Part shown: piece after piece, positions 21,377 to 33,235 of the stretch | How positions within the stretch are numbered: the stretch's first letter is position 1 | Layout: every line of letters begins with the position of its first letter | Source of the DNA: Prochlorococcus sp. AG-363-P19 | Lineage (GTDB): Bacteria; Cyanobacteriota; Cyanobacteriia; PCC-6307; Cyanobiaceae | Direction: 5' to 3' | Assembly (NCBI GenBank): GCA_003280055.1 | Contig: QCGG01000003.1 | Location: 62,001 to 126,000 of the forward strand | Length of the DNA: 64,000 nucleotides | Notes under the pieces: generated by a model | The model's database searches: none | What the model was told of the DNA's origin: nothing | Seen by the model: the letters and a program-made list of their open reading frames with translations, nothing else | Position numbers and translations under genes: made by a program

Positions 21377-21565
21377 CTAATGAACCACAACGAATTCAAG
21401 AGTTATCTTTCTGAAATCATCTGACTCAAAATGGCTTATATCTGTAATCGCCCAACGCAAAGGTACACCAAATTTTTTAATTTCACTCAATAACCATGAC
21501 CGCAAATGGTCAACAGGAAGTTCATTTGGCCAATCCAAATGAAGCTTATGAGCCTGTAATCTCAT
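21377..21565 (-). CDS. Small conserved hypothetical protein
   Basis: This 62-residue protein has alternating strands and one helix: LQAHKLHLDWP, VDHLRSWLLSEIKKFG, PLRWAITDI and FRKITLEFVVVH. It looks like a complete small alpha/beta domain. It ends 20 bases before the DUF3326 start codon on the same strand, so the two are probably cotranscribed and may act together. I do not recognise the family. The ATG at 21565 is the natural start. Confidence 0.65.
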   Translation of the reverse strand: MRLQAHKLHLDWPNELPVDHLRSWLLSEIKKFGVPLRWAITDISHFESDDFRKITLEFVVVH

Positions 21566-21800
21566 ATTCCAGGTATGAAGCTAGAGCTTTTCATCAAAAT
21601 CTCCTTTATGGTTAATAGGGTTAAAATTAATACCAATGATCAAACCTTAAATCAATCAGACAAGAATTGCCAGGAAAATATTAGATTGTCTAAATTAAAC
21701 CATCAGTTAACTTTAAAAAAAAGTCTCTCTATTAAGAAGCAAAAAGAAGATATAGGGCTTCATTCAAAGAATGATAAAGGTTGCCATTTGTCAGGAATTT

Positions 21801-22751
21801 CTAACTACAGGAACCTCCAACAACCTCTAATATCTCTTGAGTAATAGCAGCCTGACGAGCCTTGTTATAGTCAAGTGTCAAAGTTTTTGCCAATTCCTTA
21901 GCATTATCACTTGCATTATTCATAGCAGTCATCCTACTAGCCAATTCAGAGGCGGCTGACTCTTGCAATGCTCTAAGAAGTTGATTTTGCAAGTAGAGAG
22001 GAAGCAAAGAATTAAGCAGTTGCTCAGGGCTTTGTTCAAAAATAATATCGGAAGGAAGATTAGGCTGATCATTAGCAGGGCCAGAAGTCTTCTCTACTGT
22101 TAAGCGACTATCTTTAGTGGTAAGTCTAAAAATTTCATCTTCTTCTGTTGCAATACCCTGAGGATCTAAAGGCAAAAGTGTCTGAACTACAGGTTCACAA
22201 CTAACTAAATTAATGAATTTAGTATAAATCATTTCTACTCTATCGGTGCTTTCTGAAAGAAATTCAGCCAGCACTTCGCTAGTAATTGACTCTGCGTCTT
22301 TAGCCGTCGGTACTTGCTCCAAATCTGCAAAAGTTGAGCGAATCTTATAAGTGCTTGATCTGTTTTGGAAATAGGTAATTGCCTTGCGTCCAATCAAAAC
22401 CAAATCAGGATTAAATCCTTGAGACTTCAACTCTTCAAAACGCTGCTCAGTCTTCTTAATAATATTAGAGTTATATCCCCCGCACAAACCTCTGTCACCA
22501 GTAACTGCTACTAAGGTAATCGTTTGAAGATCACGAGTCTTCAGAAGTGGTGCATCAGCCAGTTCGAAACGAATACGAGATTGAATGTTTTCTAAAACAC
22601 GCGCCAAACGATCAGCGAATGGGCGACTCCGTAAAACCTGCTCTTGAGCCCTTCTTACCTTCGCGGCAGCGACTAGTCGCATAGCCTCGGTAATTTTTCG
22701 TGTGTTCTTAACTGAGACAATCCGGTCTCTAATGTCTTTTAAATTCGCCAT
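21801..22751 (-). CDS. atpG: ATP synthase F1 subunit gamma
   Basis: This 316-residue central stalk subunit has the terminal helices that form the rotor ([23 protein letters not shown] at the start, [23 protein letters not shown] at the end). About residues 195-235 ([20 protein letters not shown] and following) form the extra segment characteristic of cyanobacterial and plastid gamma. I see no cysteine pair there, so the redox switch of plant chloroplasts is absent, as usual in cyanobacteria. It is the last gene of the main atp operon, 30 bases after atpA. Confidence 0.94.
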   Translation of the reverse strand: MANLKDIRDRIVSVKNTRKITEAMRLVAAAKVRRAQEQVLRSRPFADRLARVLENIQSRIRFELADAPLLKTRDLQTITLVAVTGDRGLCGGYNSNIIKKTEQRFEELKSQGFNPDLVLIGRKAITYFQNRSSTYKIRSTFADLEQVPTAKDAESITSEVLAEFLSESTDRVEMIYTKFINLVSCEPVVQTLLPLDPQGIATEEDEIFRLTTKDSRLTVEKTSGPANDQPNLPSDIIFEQSPEQLLNSLLPLYLQNQLLRALQESAASELASRMTAMNNASDNAKELAKTLTLDYNKARQAAITQEILEVVGGSCS

Positions 22752-22781
22752 GGATAAAGTCCTCCTAGATAACCAAAAGAA

Positions 22782-24320
<1,539 letters not shown>

Positions 24321-24360
24321 TTAAGTGAGGGAGAGAAAACTTGAATGAGAGTTGGAGGGG

Positions 24361-24909
24361 CTAGCTCACCTTGGCCAGCGTCAATCCAAGGCGGCGAACC
24401 TGCCCAGAAATGCTGGCATCAATTACCTTGGAGCCTACGCTAACGACGAAGCCACCTATTAACTCTTGATCAACCTGGAGGTTGATCTCAAGCTTTTTAG
24501 TTCCTGCAACTACTTGGATTTTCTTTAAAAGTTCAGCTTGTTGGCTCTCAGTAAGTTCAGAGGCTGATGTAACTGTTGCAAGGGCTATGTTGCGCTGCTC
24601 TCGATAAATTTCGAGCAATCGCTCTAGGACTGAATCAAGCAAACCAATTCGCTGACGATCAGCCAAAAGCTTTAGAAAATTAAGAAAAGAAGGAGTCAAC
24701 TGTTTAGCGAAAAGCTTATCTAATGCATCCTTCTTAGATTTAACTTCCAAAACAGGTGAAGCCATAGCCTCACTTAACTCAGGAGATTCATTCCAAAGCC
24801 CCAAAAGAGCCTTTGCCTGAGAAACTACCTTTTCAACCTCATTACGGCTCTCAGCTACCTGAAGAAAGGCCTCTGCATAAGGAGTAGTAATTGTATTTAA
24901 AAGTGGCAT
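24361..24909 (-). CDS. atpH: ATP synthase F1 subunit delta
   Basis: This 182-residue peripheral-stalk subunit connects F1 to the b/b' stator. It is a helical N-terminal domain (TPYAEAFLQVAESRNEVEKV near residues 9-28) with the C-terminal signature VDQELIGGFVVSVGSKVIDASISGQVRRL near 146-174. It overlaps the atpF stop by one base (24909), an ATGA-type junction, and is followed by atpA. Confidence 0.92.
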   Translation of the reverse strand: MPLLNTITTPYAEAFLQVAESRNEVEKVVSQAKALLGLWNESPELSEAMASPVLEVKSKKDALDKLFAKQLTPSFLNFLKLLADRQRIGLLDSVLERLLEIYREQRNIALATVTSASELTESQQAELLKKIQVVAGTKKLEINLQVDQELIGGFVVSVGSKVIDASISGQVRRLGLTLAKVS

Positions 24910-25424
24910 CAGGAATCCCCCATATTCTTAATTGACTGTGTTACAAAATTGGCTTTTGTTTTTTCATCTAGCTTGTCAGGCAATCTCTCTAACGCCTTCT
25001 CAATTGCCATGCGAGCAGCTTCACGACGCAACTGTGAACTTACTCTTGCAGCCTCTGCGTTCAAATCAGAAGCGGCTCCTTGCTTAATGCGGGCCATTTC
25101 CTCAACGGTGCGTTTTTCGCTTTCCAAGCGAATAGCTTCTGCTCTCAGTTTGCAATCAGAACGAATCTGATCTGCTTTTTGTTCAGCAGCTGCAAGTTCT
25201 TTCTGAGCATCTTCAAATGCTTTAGAAGCTTCAGAAAGACGTTCTTCAGCGTCTTTAAGGTCAACCAAAATTGCATCTCTTCTGCGCTTTAAGATCCCCC
25301 CAAGAAAATTAGGGAGAAACTTATATAGGCCAAAAATTACAACTGAGAGGTTAATGATATTGGTCTCAAACAAATCGAGGTTAAGACCAAACCCACCTGA
25401 AGCAAATAGCGAATAAAAGTTCAT
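24909..25424 (-). CDS. atpF: ATP synthase F0 subunit b
   Basis: This 171-residue stator subunit begins with an amphipathic and membrane segment ([28 protein letters not shown], about 12-38) followed by a long charged coiled coil (residues 45-165) that runs up to delta. Having both b and b' is a photosynthetic trait. The start ATG at 25424 overlaps the b' stop codon by 4 bases. Confidence 0.93.
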   Translation of the reverse strand: MNFYSLFASGGFGLNLDLFETNIINLSVVIFGLYKFLPNFLGGILKRRRDAILVDLKDAEERLSEASKAFEDAQKELAAAEQKADQIRSDCKLRAEAIRLESEKRTVEEMARIKQGAASDLNAEAARVSSQLRREAARMAIEKALERLPDKLDEKTKANFVTQSIKNMGDS

Positions 25425-25882
25425 TGGGCTGCCAAGAGTCGTTGAACTATGAGATCTCCAAGCTTTTCTGAATCGATTTTGAGCTGGTTTAAAGCAGACT
25501 CTCTTTGAGAGTCAATCTCTCGCCGAGCTGCCTCTCGGGAAGCATTGGCCTCAGCAGTAGCAAGTGCCAATGCTTCCCGATAAAGCCTGTCGGAGTCTTG
25601 TTCAGCATCATTAATTAACTTTTGAGCAGCTTGTCGAGCACCTTTGAGCTGGTCGCGAAGTTCTCCTTCTAACTTCTCTACCTGAGCTAATTTCTTTTTA
25701 GCCTCAGCCCTTGTTGTTGTTACATACCCTTCTCGCTCCTCGACTACACGCCCAACAGGCCTGAAGAAAAGGGAATTCAGTATGAAGGTGAGGAGTACCA
25801 CTTGAACTGCCATTAAAGGCAGCGTGGCATCGAAGTCAAATAGACCTCCCTCAGTTGCACCTAACAAAGTCAAGCTGGTCAT
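25421..25882 (-). CDS. atpF2: ATP synthase F0 subunit b'
   Basis: This 153-residue second stator subunit has one membrane helix ([24 protein letters not shown], about 24-47) and a charged coiled coil to the end. [11 protein letters not shown] after the helix is typical of b'. It is separated from atpE by 139 bases that contain a hairpin (25975-25992) and overlaps atpF at its 3' end. The start is the ATG at 25882. Confidence 0.92.
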   Translation of the reverse strand: MTSLTLLGATEGGLFDFDATLPLMAVQVVLLTFILNSLFFRPVGRVVEEREGYVTTTRAEAKKKLAQVEKLEGELRDQLKGARQAAQKLINDAEQDSDRLYREALALATAEANASREAARREIDSQRESALNQLKIDSEKLGDLIVQRLLAAQ

Positions 25883-25974
25883 AGAGATTGGCTCTCAGTG
25901 GGTTGAGTAAGAAGGAATGCAGCAAAAGGCTTTTTAAAAATTCCTGAGGCGAAGCAGAAGAGAAGATTCAAAAG

Positions 25975-25992
25975 GGCACTTAAAAAAGTGCC
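25975..25992 (-). terminator. Hairpin downstream of atpE, possible attenuator
   Basis: GGCACTT-AAAA-AAGTGCC is a perfect seven-base stem. Read on the minus strand it is followed by CTTTT. It lies about 30 bases after the atpE stop codon, between atpE and the b' gene, so it could end part of the transcripts or protect the atpE message, giving the many c subunits needed. Function is inferred. Confidence 0.5.
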
Positions 25993-26021
25993 TTAAGAAA
26001 AAGAATTGTCCTACTTCAGGA

Positions 26022-26297
<276 letters not shown>

Positions 26298-26337
26298 TTA
26301 AGCGCGAAGGGACCGGGAGTTTATACCTGCGAGGGGA

Positions 26338-26359
26338 CATCTCAAAAGTATTTGAGATG
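26338..26359. promoter_or_regulatory. Hairpin between atpB and atpE
   Basis: CATCTCAAA-AGTA-TTTGAGATG is a perfect nine-base stem with a four-base loop in the 168-base gap between atpB and atpE. No U-tract follows on the minus strand, so it looks more like a processing or stability element than a terminator. Confidence 0.5.
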
Positions 26360-26438
26360 GGCCTGGGTTTATCAGACCTTTGCGCAAGCGGGATTTGCCA
26401 GAAATGAAAATGGTTAATAACTGGCAAAAATTTTGATA

Positions 26439-27164
26439 TTAATGATGTTCTTCGACAGCCTCACCGATGTAATAAGCAGCAAGGGTGGCAAAAATCAACG
26501 CCTGAATTGCACTAGTAAACAGGCCCAAAAACATCACAGGGATGGGAAGAACGAGAGGAACTAAGAAAACCAATACAGCCACGACTAATTCATCAGCAAG
26601 GATGTTTCCAAACAGACGAAAAGAAAGTGAAAGAGGCTTTGTAAAGTCCTCAACAATCTTGAAAGGAAGCATGATCGGAGTCGGATGAACGTAATACTCG
26701 AAGTACCGCAATCCCTTCCGACTAAGACCTGCATAGAAGTAAGAAAGTGAGACTAATAAAGCAAGAGCAACGGTGGTGTTGATGTCAGCCGTAGGTGCTC
26801 CAAGCTCGCCACTAGGAAGTTTGATTAACCTCCAAGGGACAAGCGCTCCACCCCAATTACTTACAAAAATGAATAGAAACAAAGTACCAATAAATGGCAT
26901 CCAATCGCGATATGCCTTCTCACCAATTTGGGTTCTTGCAAGGTCACGAATGTAATCCCAAAGAAACTCCAAGAGGTTTTGAACACCTCTTGGGTCCCTA
27001 TCCATCTTTCTAGTGCCAACAACCACAAGAGTTAACAAAGCACCTATCACAATCCAGGAAGTCATAAAGACCTGGCCGTGAAGCCGAAGGCTTCCTACTT
27101 GCCAGTAGAGGTGTTGACCTACCTCTAGTTCTGCAAACGGAAAGATAAATGGCAAGGTACCCAT
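26439..27164 (-). CDS. atpB: ATP synthase F0 subunit a
   Basis: This 241-residue membrane protein provides the two proton half-channels against the c ring. It has five to six helices, with the essential Arg in [19 protein letters not shown] (about 178-196) and the C-terminal [21 protein letters not shown]. The start is the ATG at 27164. It follows atpI by 83 bases. Confidence 0.94.
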   Translation of the reverse strand: MGTLPFIFPFAELEVGQHLYWQVGSLRLHGQVFMTSWIVIGALLTLVVVGTRKMDRDPRGVQNLLEFLWDYIRDLARTQIGEKAYRDWMPFIGTLFLFIFVSNWGGALVPWRLIKLPSGELGAPTADINTTVALALLVSLSYFYAGLSRKGLRYFEYYVHPTPIMLPFKIVEDFTKPLSLSFRLFGNILADELVVAVLVFLVPLVLPIPVMFLGLFTSAIQALIFATLAAYYIGEAVEEHH

Positions 27165-27247
27165 TTAGCGTTAAGCGTGGTTAAAAAACAAATGTGTTTT
27201 GAAAAGCCTTAAAAAGGCCTCAGCAGGCTCTGATCAGATAGCTCAAG

Positions 27248-27724
27248 TCAATTACTCAAGACAAATCGTAGAAGCACTGCAGGCTTATATAGAAAAAACC
27301 CGATAATTGCAGGCAAGAGGTCTAAGTAAGACAACCTTGAAGCTGCCACACAAAGAACTACTGGTACAAGAAGCTGAGTCTTGGACAAATTCCGTGAATC
27401 TTTCCCGAGTTTTTCAACACTGCGAGCCAAAAGCCACAGATAGAGAGCTCCAGATAAACCACCAACAAACAAGCTGCTAGCGGTGTGAAAGTCAAAGAAA
27501 ATTGCAGCAATTGCTCCCGCCAAAACGGAAAGAACCAATGTTGAAAAAATTGAACCAACCTGAAGCTTGTAAAACTCTCCTAAAGAAGAATTTCGAGCAT
27601 CTGAAGGAACATCTTTTTGCTCTTGATTCTTATCGGCAATCCCTTCCTCCCCAACTGTTTCCAGTGATATCTGACCTCCTTGAAGGGAGTCAGCAGCAGA
27701 AATAGTCCGAGAAGATGCCAGCAA
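27248..27724 (-). CDS. atpI: ATP synthase protein I
   Basis: This 158-residue hydrophobic protein heads the atp operon. A charged, glutamate-rich N terminus of about 50 residues is followed by four membrane segments: LVLSVLAGAIAAIFFDF, SSLFVGGLSGALYLWLLAR, LVPVVLCVAASRL and LLPAIIGFFLYKPAVLL. AtpI helps assemble the c ring and is not part of the mature enzyme. The family is poorly conserved, and the assignment rests on position plus topology. The first ATG-like start is at 27724; a shorter form cannot be excluded. Confidence 0.8.
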   Translation of the reverse strand: MLASSRTISAADSLQGGQISLETVGEEGIADKNQEQKDVPSDARNSSLGEFYKLQVGSIFSTLVLSVLAGAIAAIFFDFHTASSLFVGGLSGALYLWLLARSVEKLGKDSRNLSKTQLLVPVVLCVAASRLSYLDLLPAIIGFFLYKPAVLLRFVLSN

Positions 27725-27777
27725 ATGAGCCTAGGCTCTTTCTATAAAGGCCCGCGGAATCTACCATGTGGAGGGAG

Positions 27778-28983
27778 TCAGCCGGGAGAGAGTAAAAGCA
27801 CATATTTCAACTGCAAATCCCTTGCAGTTGAAGCTATTTGCCCTGGTGGCCAGCCGAGCGGTAAATCTCTCAAAAGAGTTCCAGGACGTGATGAATGCAA
27901 TACATCGAGGAACTCAAAAGCTTCAGCGGTGAGTACTAAAGGGGATAAATCTCTGTCTAAAAGATCTTTACCAGGCCAACCCCACAAACAAGGACTAATT
28001 CGCCCATGCGAGGAAAGTACCTTTGAATCCTCTCCCCATTGATGAACGGGGAGAGGATTCTTTGCAAGAAAAAACTCAAAATGGCTGATACCTAGGTCCA
28101 AATCTTCAATTAACTTCCATTGTTGCCTCAAAGGAAGTGACTTAGCGATAGAGAGTAATTCTCCTGATAAAAATCTACTAGGATCCCAATCCTTTGGATT
28201 AGAAAAACCCAAAAATATTAAATCAGTTTTACCAATCATCTCAAATAGACTATCAAGTGTAAAATTAACTTCTTGGGGATGCAAGTACATGTCTGCAAAA
28301 TTCACATCTAATGCACATTCATCGGACCACTTCTCATCATAATTACGTCTTAAAGGATTAGATTTAGGAAGTTGAAATAGAAGTTTTCGTGCAAGATTAA
28401 CCCCCTCATCATTTGGTTTCGCACCAAGTGCGCTTAAGACACGCTGAAAGCTTCTAATTTCTCTTCTGCCAGATTCTGCATACAAAAAAATATGCAGAAT
28501 TCCGCCTTTTTTGATAAGAGAATCTAGTTTTTTTAATCCTTTCGCTGGTTGATCAAGATGATGAAGAACCCCAACAGAGTTTATAAAGTCAAAATAATCA
28601 GTATAAGCCATATTAAAAAGATTTTGATTTTCAAAAGAAACCTTTGCAATATCTTTTGCACCTGAACGTAATAAACGTTCTGAGGCGATGTCCAAGGCCT
28701 TTTTAGAAATATCAATAGCAACAATTTCGGCTCCAGGATTCAAATGTGCAAGGTAATCTGTACTTACACCCGTACCACAACCAGCATCAAGAATCTTCGG
28801 GCTAGAACTTTTGCAATTAAAATTAGGCAAAGCTCCAGTACATGACGAATATGCAACATCAAAACACCAACGCCAATTATATCCGGGCGGCGGACAATCT
28901 GCTAATCCATCTCCTGGAAAAGGAAATTGGTCATAGAAAGCACTGACGATTTTTGAATTCTGATCCAAGATAGTTAGATCCAA
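27778..28983 (-). CDS. Class I SAM-dependent methyltransferase
   Basis: This 401-residue protein has the SAM-binding motif ILDAGCGTGVSTDYLA (about residues 64-79), AEIVAIDISKKALDIA, and FDFINSVGVLHHLDQPAKGLKKL, all typical of a Rossmann-fold methyltransferase. The C-terminal 200 residues (with SNPKDWDPSRFLSGELL) are an additional helical domain that I recall from picocyanobacterial proteins of unknown substrate. It ends just after atpI begins and is probably a separate transcript, although it lies upstream of the atp operon on the same strand. The start is the ATG at 28983. Confidence 0.8.
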   Translation of the reverse strand: MDLTILDQNSKIVSAFYDQFPFPGDGLADCPPPGYNWRWCFDVAYSSCTGALPNFNCKSSSPKILDAGCGTGVSTDYLAHLNPGAEIVAIDISKKALDIASERLLRSGAKDIAKVSFENQNLFNMAYTDYFDFINSVGVLHHLDQPAKGLKKLDSLIKKGGILHIFLYAESGRREIRSFQRVLSALGAKPNDEGVNLARKLLFQLPKSNPLRRNYDEKWSDECALDVNFADMYLHPQEVNFTLDSLFEMIGKTDLIFLGFSNPKDWDPSRFLSGELLSIAKSLPLRQQWKLIEDLDLGISHFEFFLAKNPLPVHQWGEDSKVLSSHGRISPCLWGWPGKDLLDRDLSPLVLTAEAFEFLDVLHSSRPGTLLRDLPLGWPPGQIASTARDLQLKYVLLLSPG

Positions 28984-29340
28984 AACTTAAAAATATATTT
29001 CACAGATTAGCTCCTAATCCTAAAGGCGTTTATCTAATACAACTGCGTCAAAGCAATGCTTTAAAAATGGAAGTCTGTCATGTTAAAAACCCAGCAGGGA
29101 AAAGTATACTTGTTTAAAAGCAAGTTCCTCTCAAGAGACTTTTTATCCAATAGATCCACCCTCACTAATGATTTGCGTTAAAAAGCTCGACAAGAAATAA
29201 TTAATTAATCCTTTTCAACAAGACAATCTCTTCTCCAGAAAATTTAACGGTAGCTACTACTTTATGTTTTTTATTTGTTGTCAGACTTGGCAAAACACCT
29301 TTTAGACGTATCAATGGGTTAGAACCTATCTTCTCACCTC
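28984..29340. other. Intergenic region without a recognised gene
   Basis: These 357 bases between the divergent methyltransferase and ftsW genes show no recognised gene or RNA. The only suggestive item is a minus-strand frame, 29201-29314, with a TTG start and 37 residues, described among the findings. The region should contain both promoters. Confidence 0.45.
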
Positions 29341-30588
29341 TTGAGTGCCCCCTCAAAACGAATAACAAAAGAGCGGCCTTATCGAAAGCAAAAGGTAAAA
29401 GAAAACCTCCATCAATCTTCAGAAAAACTTTCCTTCTGGCAAACAAAACTCCCGATCCCTTGGGGCTTTTGGCCTGCAGAAGCAAGACTTTTCCTAAGTC
29501 TTTTAGGTGTCTGGAGTCTGGCTGGCCTTTTGGTTTTAGGTTCTGCCAGTTGGTGGGTAGCCGCTAGAGAAATGGGCGATGGCGCTTATTACATCAAAAG
29601 ACAGATTCTCTGGTTTTCTGCTAGCTGGAGTCTTTTTTTTCTTGTTATCTCTACAAGTCTCCGACGATGGCTGAAATTCGCAGGTCCTGGTGTAGTGATC
29701 GGATGTGTACTAGTTGGAGCGACACTAGTTATTGGGAGTACGGTTAATGGAGCAAGTCGATGGTTAATTTTTGGACCAATACGAATTCAACCATCTGAGC
29801 TCATTAAACCATTTGTTATTCTTCAAGCCGCAAGCATTTTTGCTCATTGGAAACGAATTAATGCAGATCAGAAACTTCTTTGGCTAGGAGTATTTGGATT
29901 ATTAATTTTATCAATACTAAAACAACCAAACTTAAGTACTGCTGGGCTGATTGGAATATTAATTTGGCTAGTAGCTCTCTCCTCAGGAGTTGGGTTAAGA
30001 AGCTTGTTCTCAACAGCAATTTTGGGAGGCCTTTTAGGCACAGCAAGTATTGTCTTCAATGAATATCAACTATTACGAGTCACCTCCTTTCTTGACCCAT
30101 GGCAAGACCCCCAAGGTAACGGCTACCAACTTACACAAAGCCTTTTAGCAATAGGTTCGGGCGGATGGTTTGGGGAAGGGTATGGCCTTTCGACTCAAAA
30201 ACTCCAATACCTACCAATACAAAGCACAGACTTTATTTTTGCAGTTTTTGCAGAAGAATTTGGGTTTGTTGGATCTATAATGCTTTTACTTTTTCTAATG
30301 TTTATAGCTTTTTTAGGATTAAAAATCGCACTGAAGTGCAGAAATAATCAAACTAAATTGGTAGCCATTGGTTCTACAACAATTCTAGTAGGACAATCCA
30401 TTATGAATATTGCAGTAGCTTCAGGAGCAATGCCAACAACAGGGTTACCCTTACCACTGATCAGCTATGGAGGAAATTCTCTTATCTCTAGCTTGTTTCT
30501 TGCAGGTTTGTTAATTAGATGTTCTCTTGAATCGACTGGCTTAATAACAACAAGAGTTCCCCGTAAGGTACAAAAATCGATAGGGTAG
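29341..30588 (+). CDS. ftsW: Cell division/shape SEDS protein FtsW
   Basis: This 415-residue membrane protein of the SEDS family acts as a peptidoglycan glycosyltransferase at the division site. It has about ten helices, beginning near residue 50 (LFLSLLGVWSLAGLLVLGSASW), and the conserved late motifs QSTDFIFAVFAEEFGFVGS and PTTGLPLPLISYGGNS (about 360-375). The frame has no ATG or GTG before the first membrane helix; TTG at 29341 is the only candidate start and it lacks a Shine-Dalgarno. RodA, which is closely related, cannot be fully excluded, but no other shape genes are nearby. Confidence 0.85.
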   Translation: MSAPSKRITKERPYRKQKVKENLHQSSEKLSFWQTKLPIPWGFWPAEARLFLSLLGVWSLAGLLVLGSASWWVAAREMGDGAYYIKRQILWFSASWSLFFLVISTSLRRWLKFAGPGVVIGCVLVGATLVIGSTVNGASRWLIFGPIRIQPSELIKPFVILQAASIFAHWKRINADQKLLWLGVFGLLILSILKQPNLSTAGLIGILIWLVALSSGVGLRSLFSTAILGGLLGTASIVFNEYQLLRVTSFLDPWQDPQGNGYQLTQSLLAIGSGGWFGEGYGLSTQKLQYLPIQSTDFIFAVFAEEFGFVGSIMLLLFLMFIAFLGLKIALKCRNNQTKLVAIGSTTILVGQSIMNIAVASGAMPTTGLPLPLISYGGNSLISSLFLAGLLIRCSLESTGLITTRVPRKVQKSIG

Positions 30589-30677
30589 CTAATAACTCAC
30601 CCTTACCGGCATAGCCGTTCTAAGCCATAGATTCATTTGAACTAGCCATCTCTGATCTTGCAATTACCAGTCAAGAG

Positions 30678-31346
30678 TTGCTGAAACATGGTCTTGACCA
30701 TCCTGGGGCCATAACTATCGCACTGGCCTTTGGAGGGGGTTTACTCACAAGCCTTGGCCCATGCTCATTATCACTCATTCCAGTTACTGTTGCTTATCTT
30801 GCAGGTTTTGACAATGAAATGTCTCCTTGGCAAAGAAGCGGGGCTTTCTGCAGCGGAATTGTTTGTTCTCTAATTTTTCTTGGAGGGTTAAGTGGCTTAA
30901 TTGGTCGAATCTATGGCCAAGTCCCGGCAATTGTTCCAACAACTGTTTCAATTCTGGCAATATTCATGGGGCTCAACTTACTGGGGTTGATCAAAGTACC
31001 CCTTCCCGAAGGGCCAGATCCAAAGATTTGGCAAGAAAAAGTTCCTAAATCATTTGCACCTATTGCTGCAGGGATGGCTTTTGGGTTTGCATCATCACCA
31101 TGCACTACACCGGTCTTAGCTGTTCTTCTTGGATGGATTGCCCAAAACAAGAATCCTGTTCTTGGTTCAATCCTGCTAGCAAGTTTTGGCATAGGCCAAG
31201 TTTTGCCATTGATGCTTGCAGGTACCGCGGCAGCCACTATCCCCAACCTGCTGTCTATGCGGCCAATTGCAAAATTAATACCAGCACTAAGTGGCATCTT
31301 TTTTTTAAGTACTGGATTGCTAAGTCTCTTGGCTAGGTGGATATAA
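30678..31346 (+). CDS. ccdA: Cytochrome c biogenesis protein CcdA
   Basis: This 222-residue thiol-disulfide transporter passes reducing power across the thylakoid membrane to keep apocytochrome heme sites reduced. It has six hydrophobic segments and the two family cysteines in LGPCSLSLIPV (about residue 33) and SSPCTTPVLAVLLG (about 140). It lies directly before ccs1, its partner in System II assembly, 9 bases apart. The frame extends upstream to a stop at 30621 with no ATG; I use TTG at 30678, but a start at ATA 30627 or ATT 30660 would add 17 or 6 residues. Confidence 0.87.
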   Translation: MLKHGLDHPGAITIALAFGGGLLTSLGPCSLSLIPVTVAYLAGFDNEMSPWQRSGAFCSGIVCSLIFLGGLSGLIGRIYGQVPAIVPTTVSILAIFMGLNLLGLIKVPLPEGPDPKIWQEKVPKSFAPIAAGMAFGFASSPCTTPVLAVLLGWIAQNKNPVLGSILLASFGIGQVLPLMLAGTAAATIPNLLSMRPIAKLIPALSGIFFLSTGLLSLLARWI

Positions 31347-31355
31347 AAAGAAAAC

Positions 31356-32642
31356 ATGATTAAAAGAATCATTTTTTGGTTGTCAGATTTAAAAGTTGCA
31401 ATAACACTTCTTTTCTTAATAGGTATTGCAAGTGGACTCGGAACTACAATTCCCCAGCTACAAGCTAAAGAAAGCTATCTAAATATCTATAACAAAAATC
31501 CTTGGATTGGTTTTATCAATGGTGAGGCAATTTTGTGGCTTCAGTTAGATCATATTTATACAAGTGTATGGTTCTTAACTTTATTAATTTTGCTAGGCCT
31601 ATCACTAAGTATTTGCAGTTGGAGAAGGCAGGTTCCAGCGCTTCTGGCAAGCTTACGCTGGCTCGATTATTCAGAGCCTCGTGAACTCAGCAAATTAGCA
31701 TTAGCAGAGACTTTCAGTAGCACAGAAAAAAACAAAGAGCTTAATCTCCTGGCGCGATATTTAAAAGCCAAAGGATGGCAAATAAAACAAAGCCAAGGGC
31801 GATTGGCTGCTCGCCAAGGTGTAGTCGGACGTATAGGTCCGCCTCTTGTACATATTGGAATTATTCTCTTGATGGTTGGTGCAGCCTGGGGTGCACTTCA
31901 GGGGAACAAAATTGAACGATTTTTAGCTCCTGGAAGATCATTTGATCTCTTAAATAAAGACGGAATAAAACAACTAACCGTTAATCTCGCTACGTTTAAT
32001 ATTGAACGCGATGAAATTGGGCGCCCAAAACAATTTCGTTCAACACTTGAACTGATTGAACCAGAAAAGTCTCAAAGCTCCTTTCAGGAAATCAGCGTCA
32101 ATCATCCATTAAGGTTTAATGGGATGACTATTTATCAAGCAGATTGGTCTCTGGCGGCGATAACATTGAGAATAGGTAATAGTCCCAAACTCCAACTTCC
32201 TCTTAAAAGTTTCCCCGAATTAGGTGAACAAGTCTGGGGATTAATACTCCCAACTAGTCCTGAAGATTCCAACCCTTTACTAATAACTGCTTCAAATGAA
32301 CAAGGCCCAATACAAGTCTTTAATTCCGAGGGTCAATTAATTAAAAATCTTCGTCCAGGAGGACAAGGATTAGAAGTCAATGGTCTTTCACTGAAAATAA
32401 TAGATCTTTTACCAGCTAGTGGCTTACTTCTAAAGCGTGATCCAGGTGTGCCTCTGGTATACACAGGATTTGCAATTATCCTCCTTGGAGGATGTTTAAG
32501 CATGATTTCTACAAGACAACTATGGGCTATAGAAGACCCAACTGAATCCTCAATACATGTAGGTGGATTATCTAACAGAAATTTAGTTGGCCTGGCAAAC
32601 GACTTACCCAATCTCCTCTCTGAAGCAAGGAAAATGCATTAA
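31356..32642 (+). CDS. ccs1: Cytochrome c biogenesis protein Ccs1 (ResB)
   Basis: This 428-residue membrane protein is the ResB-like half of the System II heme delivery complex, with CcsA, that loads heme onto c-type cytochromes such as cytochrome f and c6. It begins with [23 protein letters not shown] (about 12-34), has a second helix ([19 protein letters not shown]) and a third ([20 protein letters not shown]), a long lumenal domain, and a final helix [18 protein letters not shown] near 385. CcsA is not in the window. It is coupled with ccdA and converges with queF. Confidence 0.9.
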   Translation: MIKRIIFWLSDLKVAITLLFLIGIASGLGTTIPQLQAKESYLNIYNKNPWIGFINGEAILWLQLDHIYTSVWFLTLLILLGLSLSICSWRRQVPALLASLRWLDYSEPRELSKLALAETFSSTEKNKELNLLARYLKAKGWQIKQSQGRLAARQGVVGRIGPPLVHIGIILLMVGAAWGALQGNKIERFLAPGRSFDLLNKDGIKQLTVNLATFNIERDEIGRPKQFRSTLELIEPEKSQSSFQEISVNHPLRFNGMTIYQADWSLAAITLRIGNSPKLQLPLKSFPELGEQVWGLILPTSPEDSNPLLITASNEQGPIQVFNSEGQLIKNLRPGGQGLEVNGLSLKIIDLLPASGLLLKRDPGVPLVYTGFAIILLGGCLSMISTRQLWAIEDPTESSIHVGGLSNRNLVGLANDLPNLLSEARKMH

Positions 32643-33052
32643 ATATGTTGTTTTTCTCCATGCGAAATTCGCAAAACCATATGTACATTTCCTCTCGGAT
32701 TAAAATCTGCTTCTAACTCGATCCACTTTGGTCTACAAGAAGTAACCAAGTCATCGAGAATCCTATTAGCAGCTTCCTCATGAGAAATAGTTCTATTCCT
32801 AAAACTATTTACATAAAGTTTAAGCGCCTTAAGTTCTAATATCTTTAAATTCGGCTGGTAAGTCAAACGGATGACTGCGAAATCCGGATAACCAGAGAAC
32901 GGACACAAGCAAGTAAATTCTGGTAGCTCAATTGAGATCTCATAAGGGCGAGACACATTAGGGTTGTCAAAGCATATTAATTCGGCGTCCTCAATAGCTC
33001 GTTCTCCATAAAGAGGAGATCTTGTCTTCCCATCAGCTTCACTTTCAAACAA
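32639..33052 (-). CDS. queF: NADPH-dependent 7-cyano-7-deazaguanine reductase
   Basis: QueF reduces preQ0 to preQ1 for queuosine in tRNA. The protein of 137 residues has the catalytic-Cys region [20 protein letters not shown] and [27 protein letters not shown], with the QueF order. I set the start at TTG 33052 because AGGAG lies 8 bases upstream; the longer reading from 33079 is less likely. It converges with ccs1, overlapping its stop by 4 bases. Confidence 0.85.
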   Translation of the reverse strand: MFESEADGKTRSPLYGERAIEDAELICFDNPNVSRPYEISIELPEFTCLCPFSGYPDFAVIRLTYQPNLKILELKALKLYVNSFRNRTISHEEAANRILDDLVTSCRPKWIELEADFNPRGNVHMVLRISHGEKQHI

Positions 33053-33235
33053 AACAACTTCTCCTAAGTTGATTATCAATCTATATATGAATCATCTATA
33101 AATCCCAGAAAAAAATCACTCCTCTGTAAATTCCAATTAACTTTCATCGTCTCAAACATGCAATTGGTAACAACGGCAACAACAAGATTAATCGCTAGCC
33201 CCCCTAATAGGTAGTCGAAAGCCAATGATGCATTG

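Noticed and set aside
21575-21844. 89-codon frame on the plus strand between the small DUF3326 partner and atpG
   Set aside because: Overlaps the end of atpG, has a lysine/asparagine-rich composition expected of AT-rich noncoding DNA and no recognisable domain.
29315-29485. 5' extension of a minus-strand frame into ftsW
   Set aside because: The part opposite ftsW is a shadow; only the 37-codon end could be independent.
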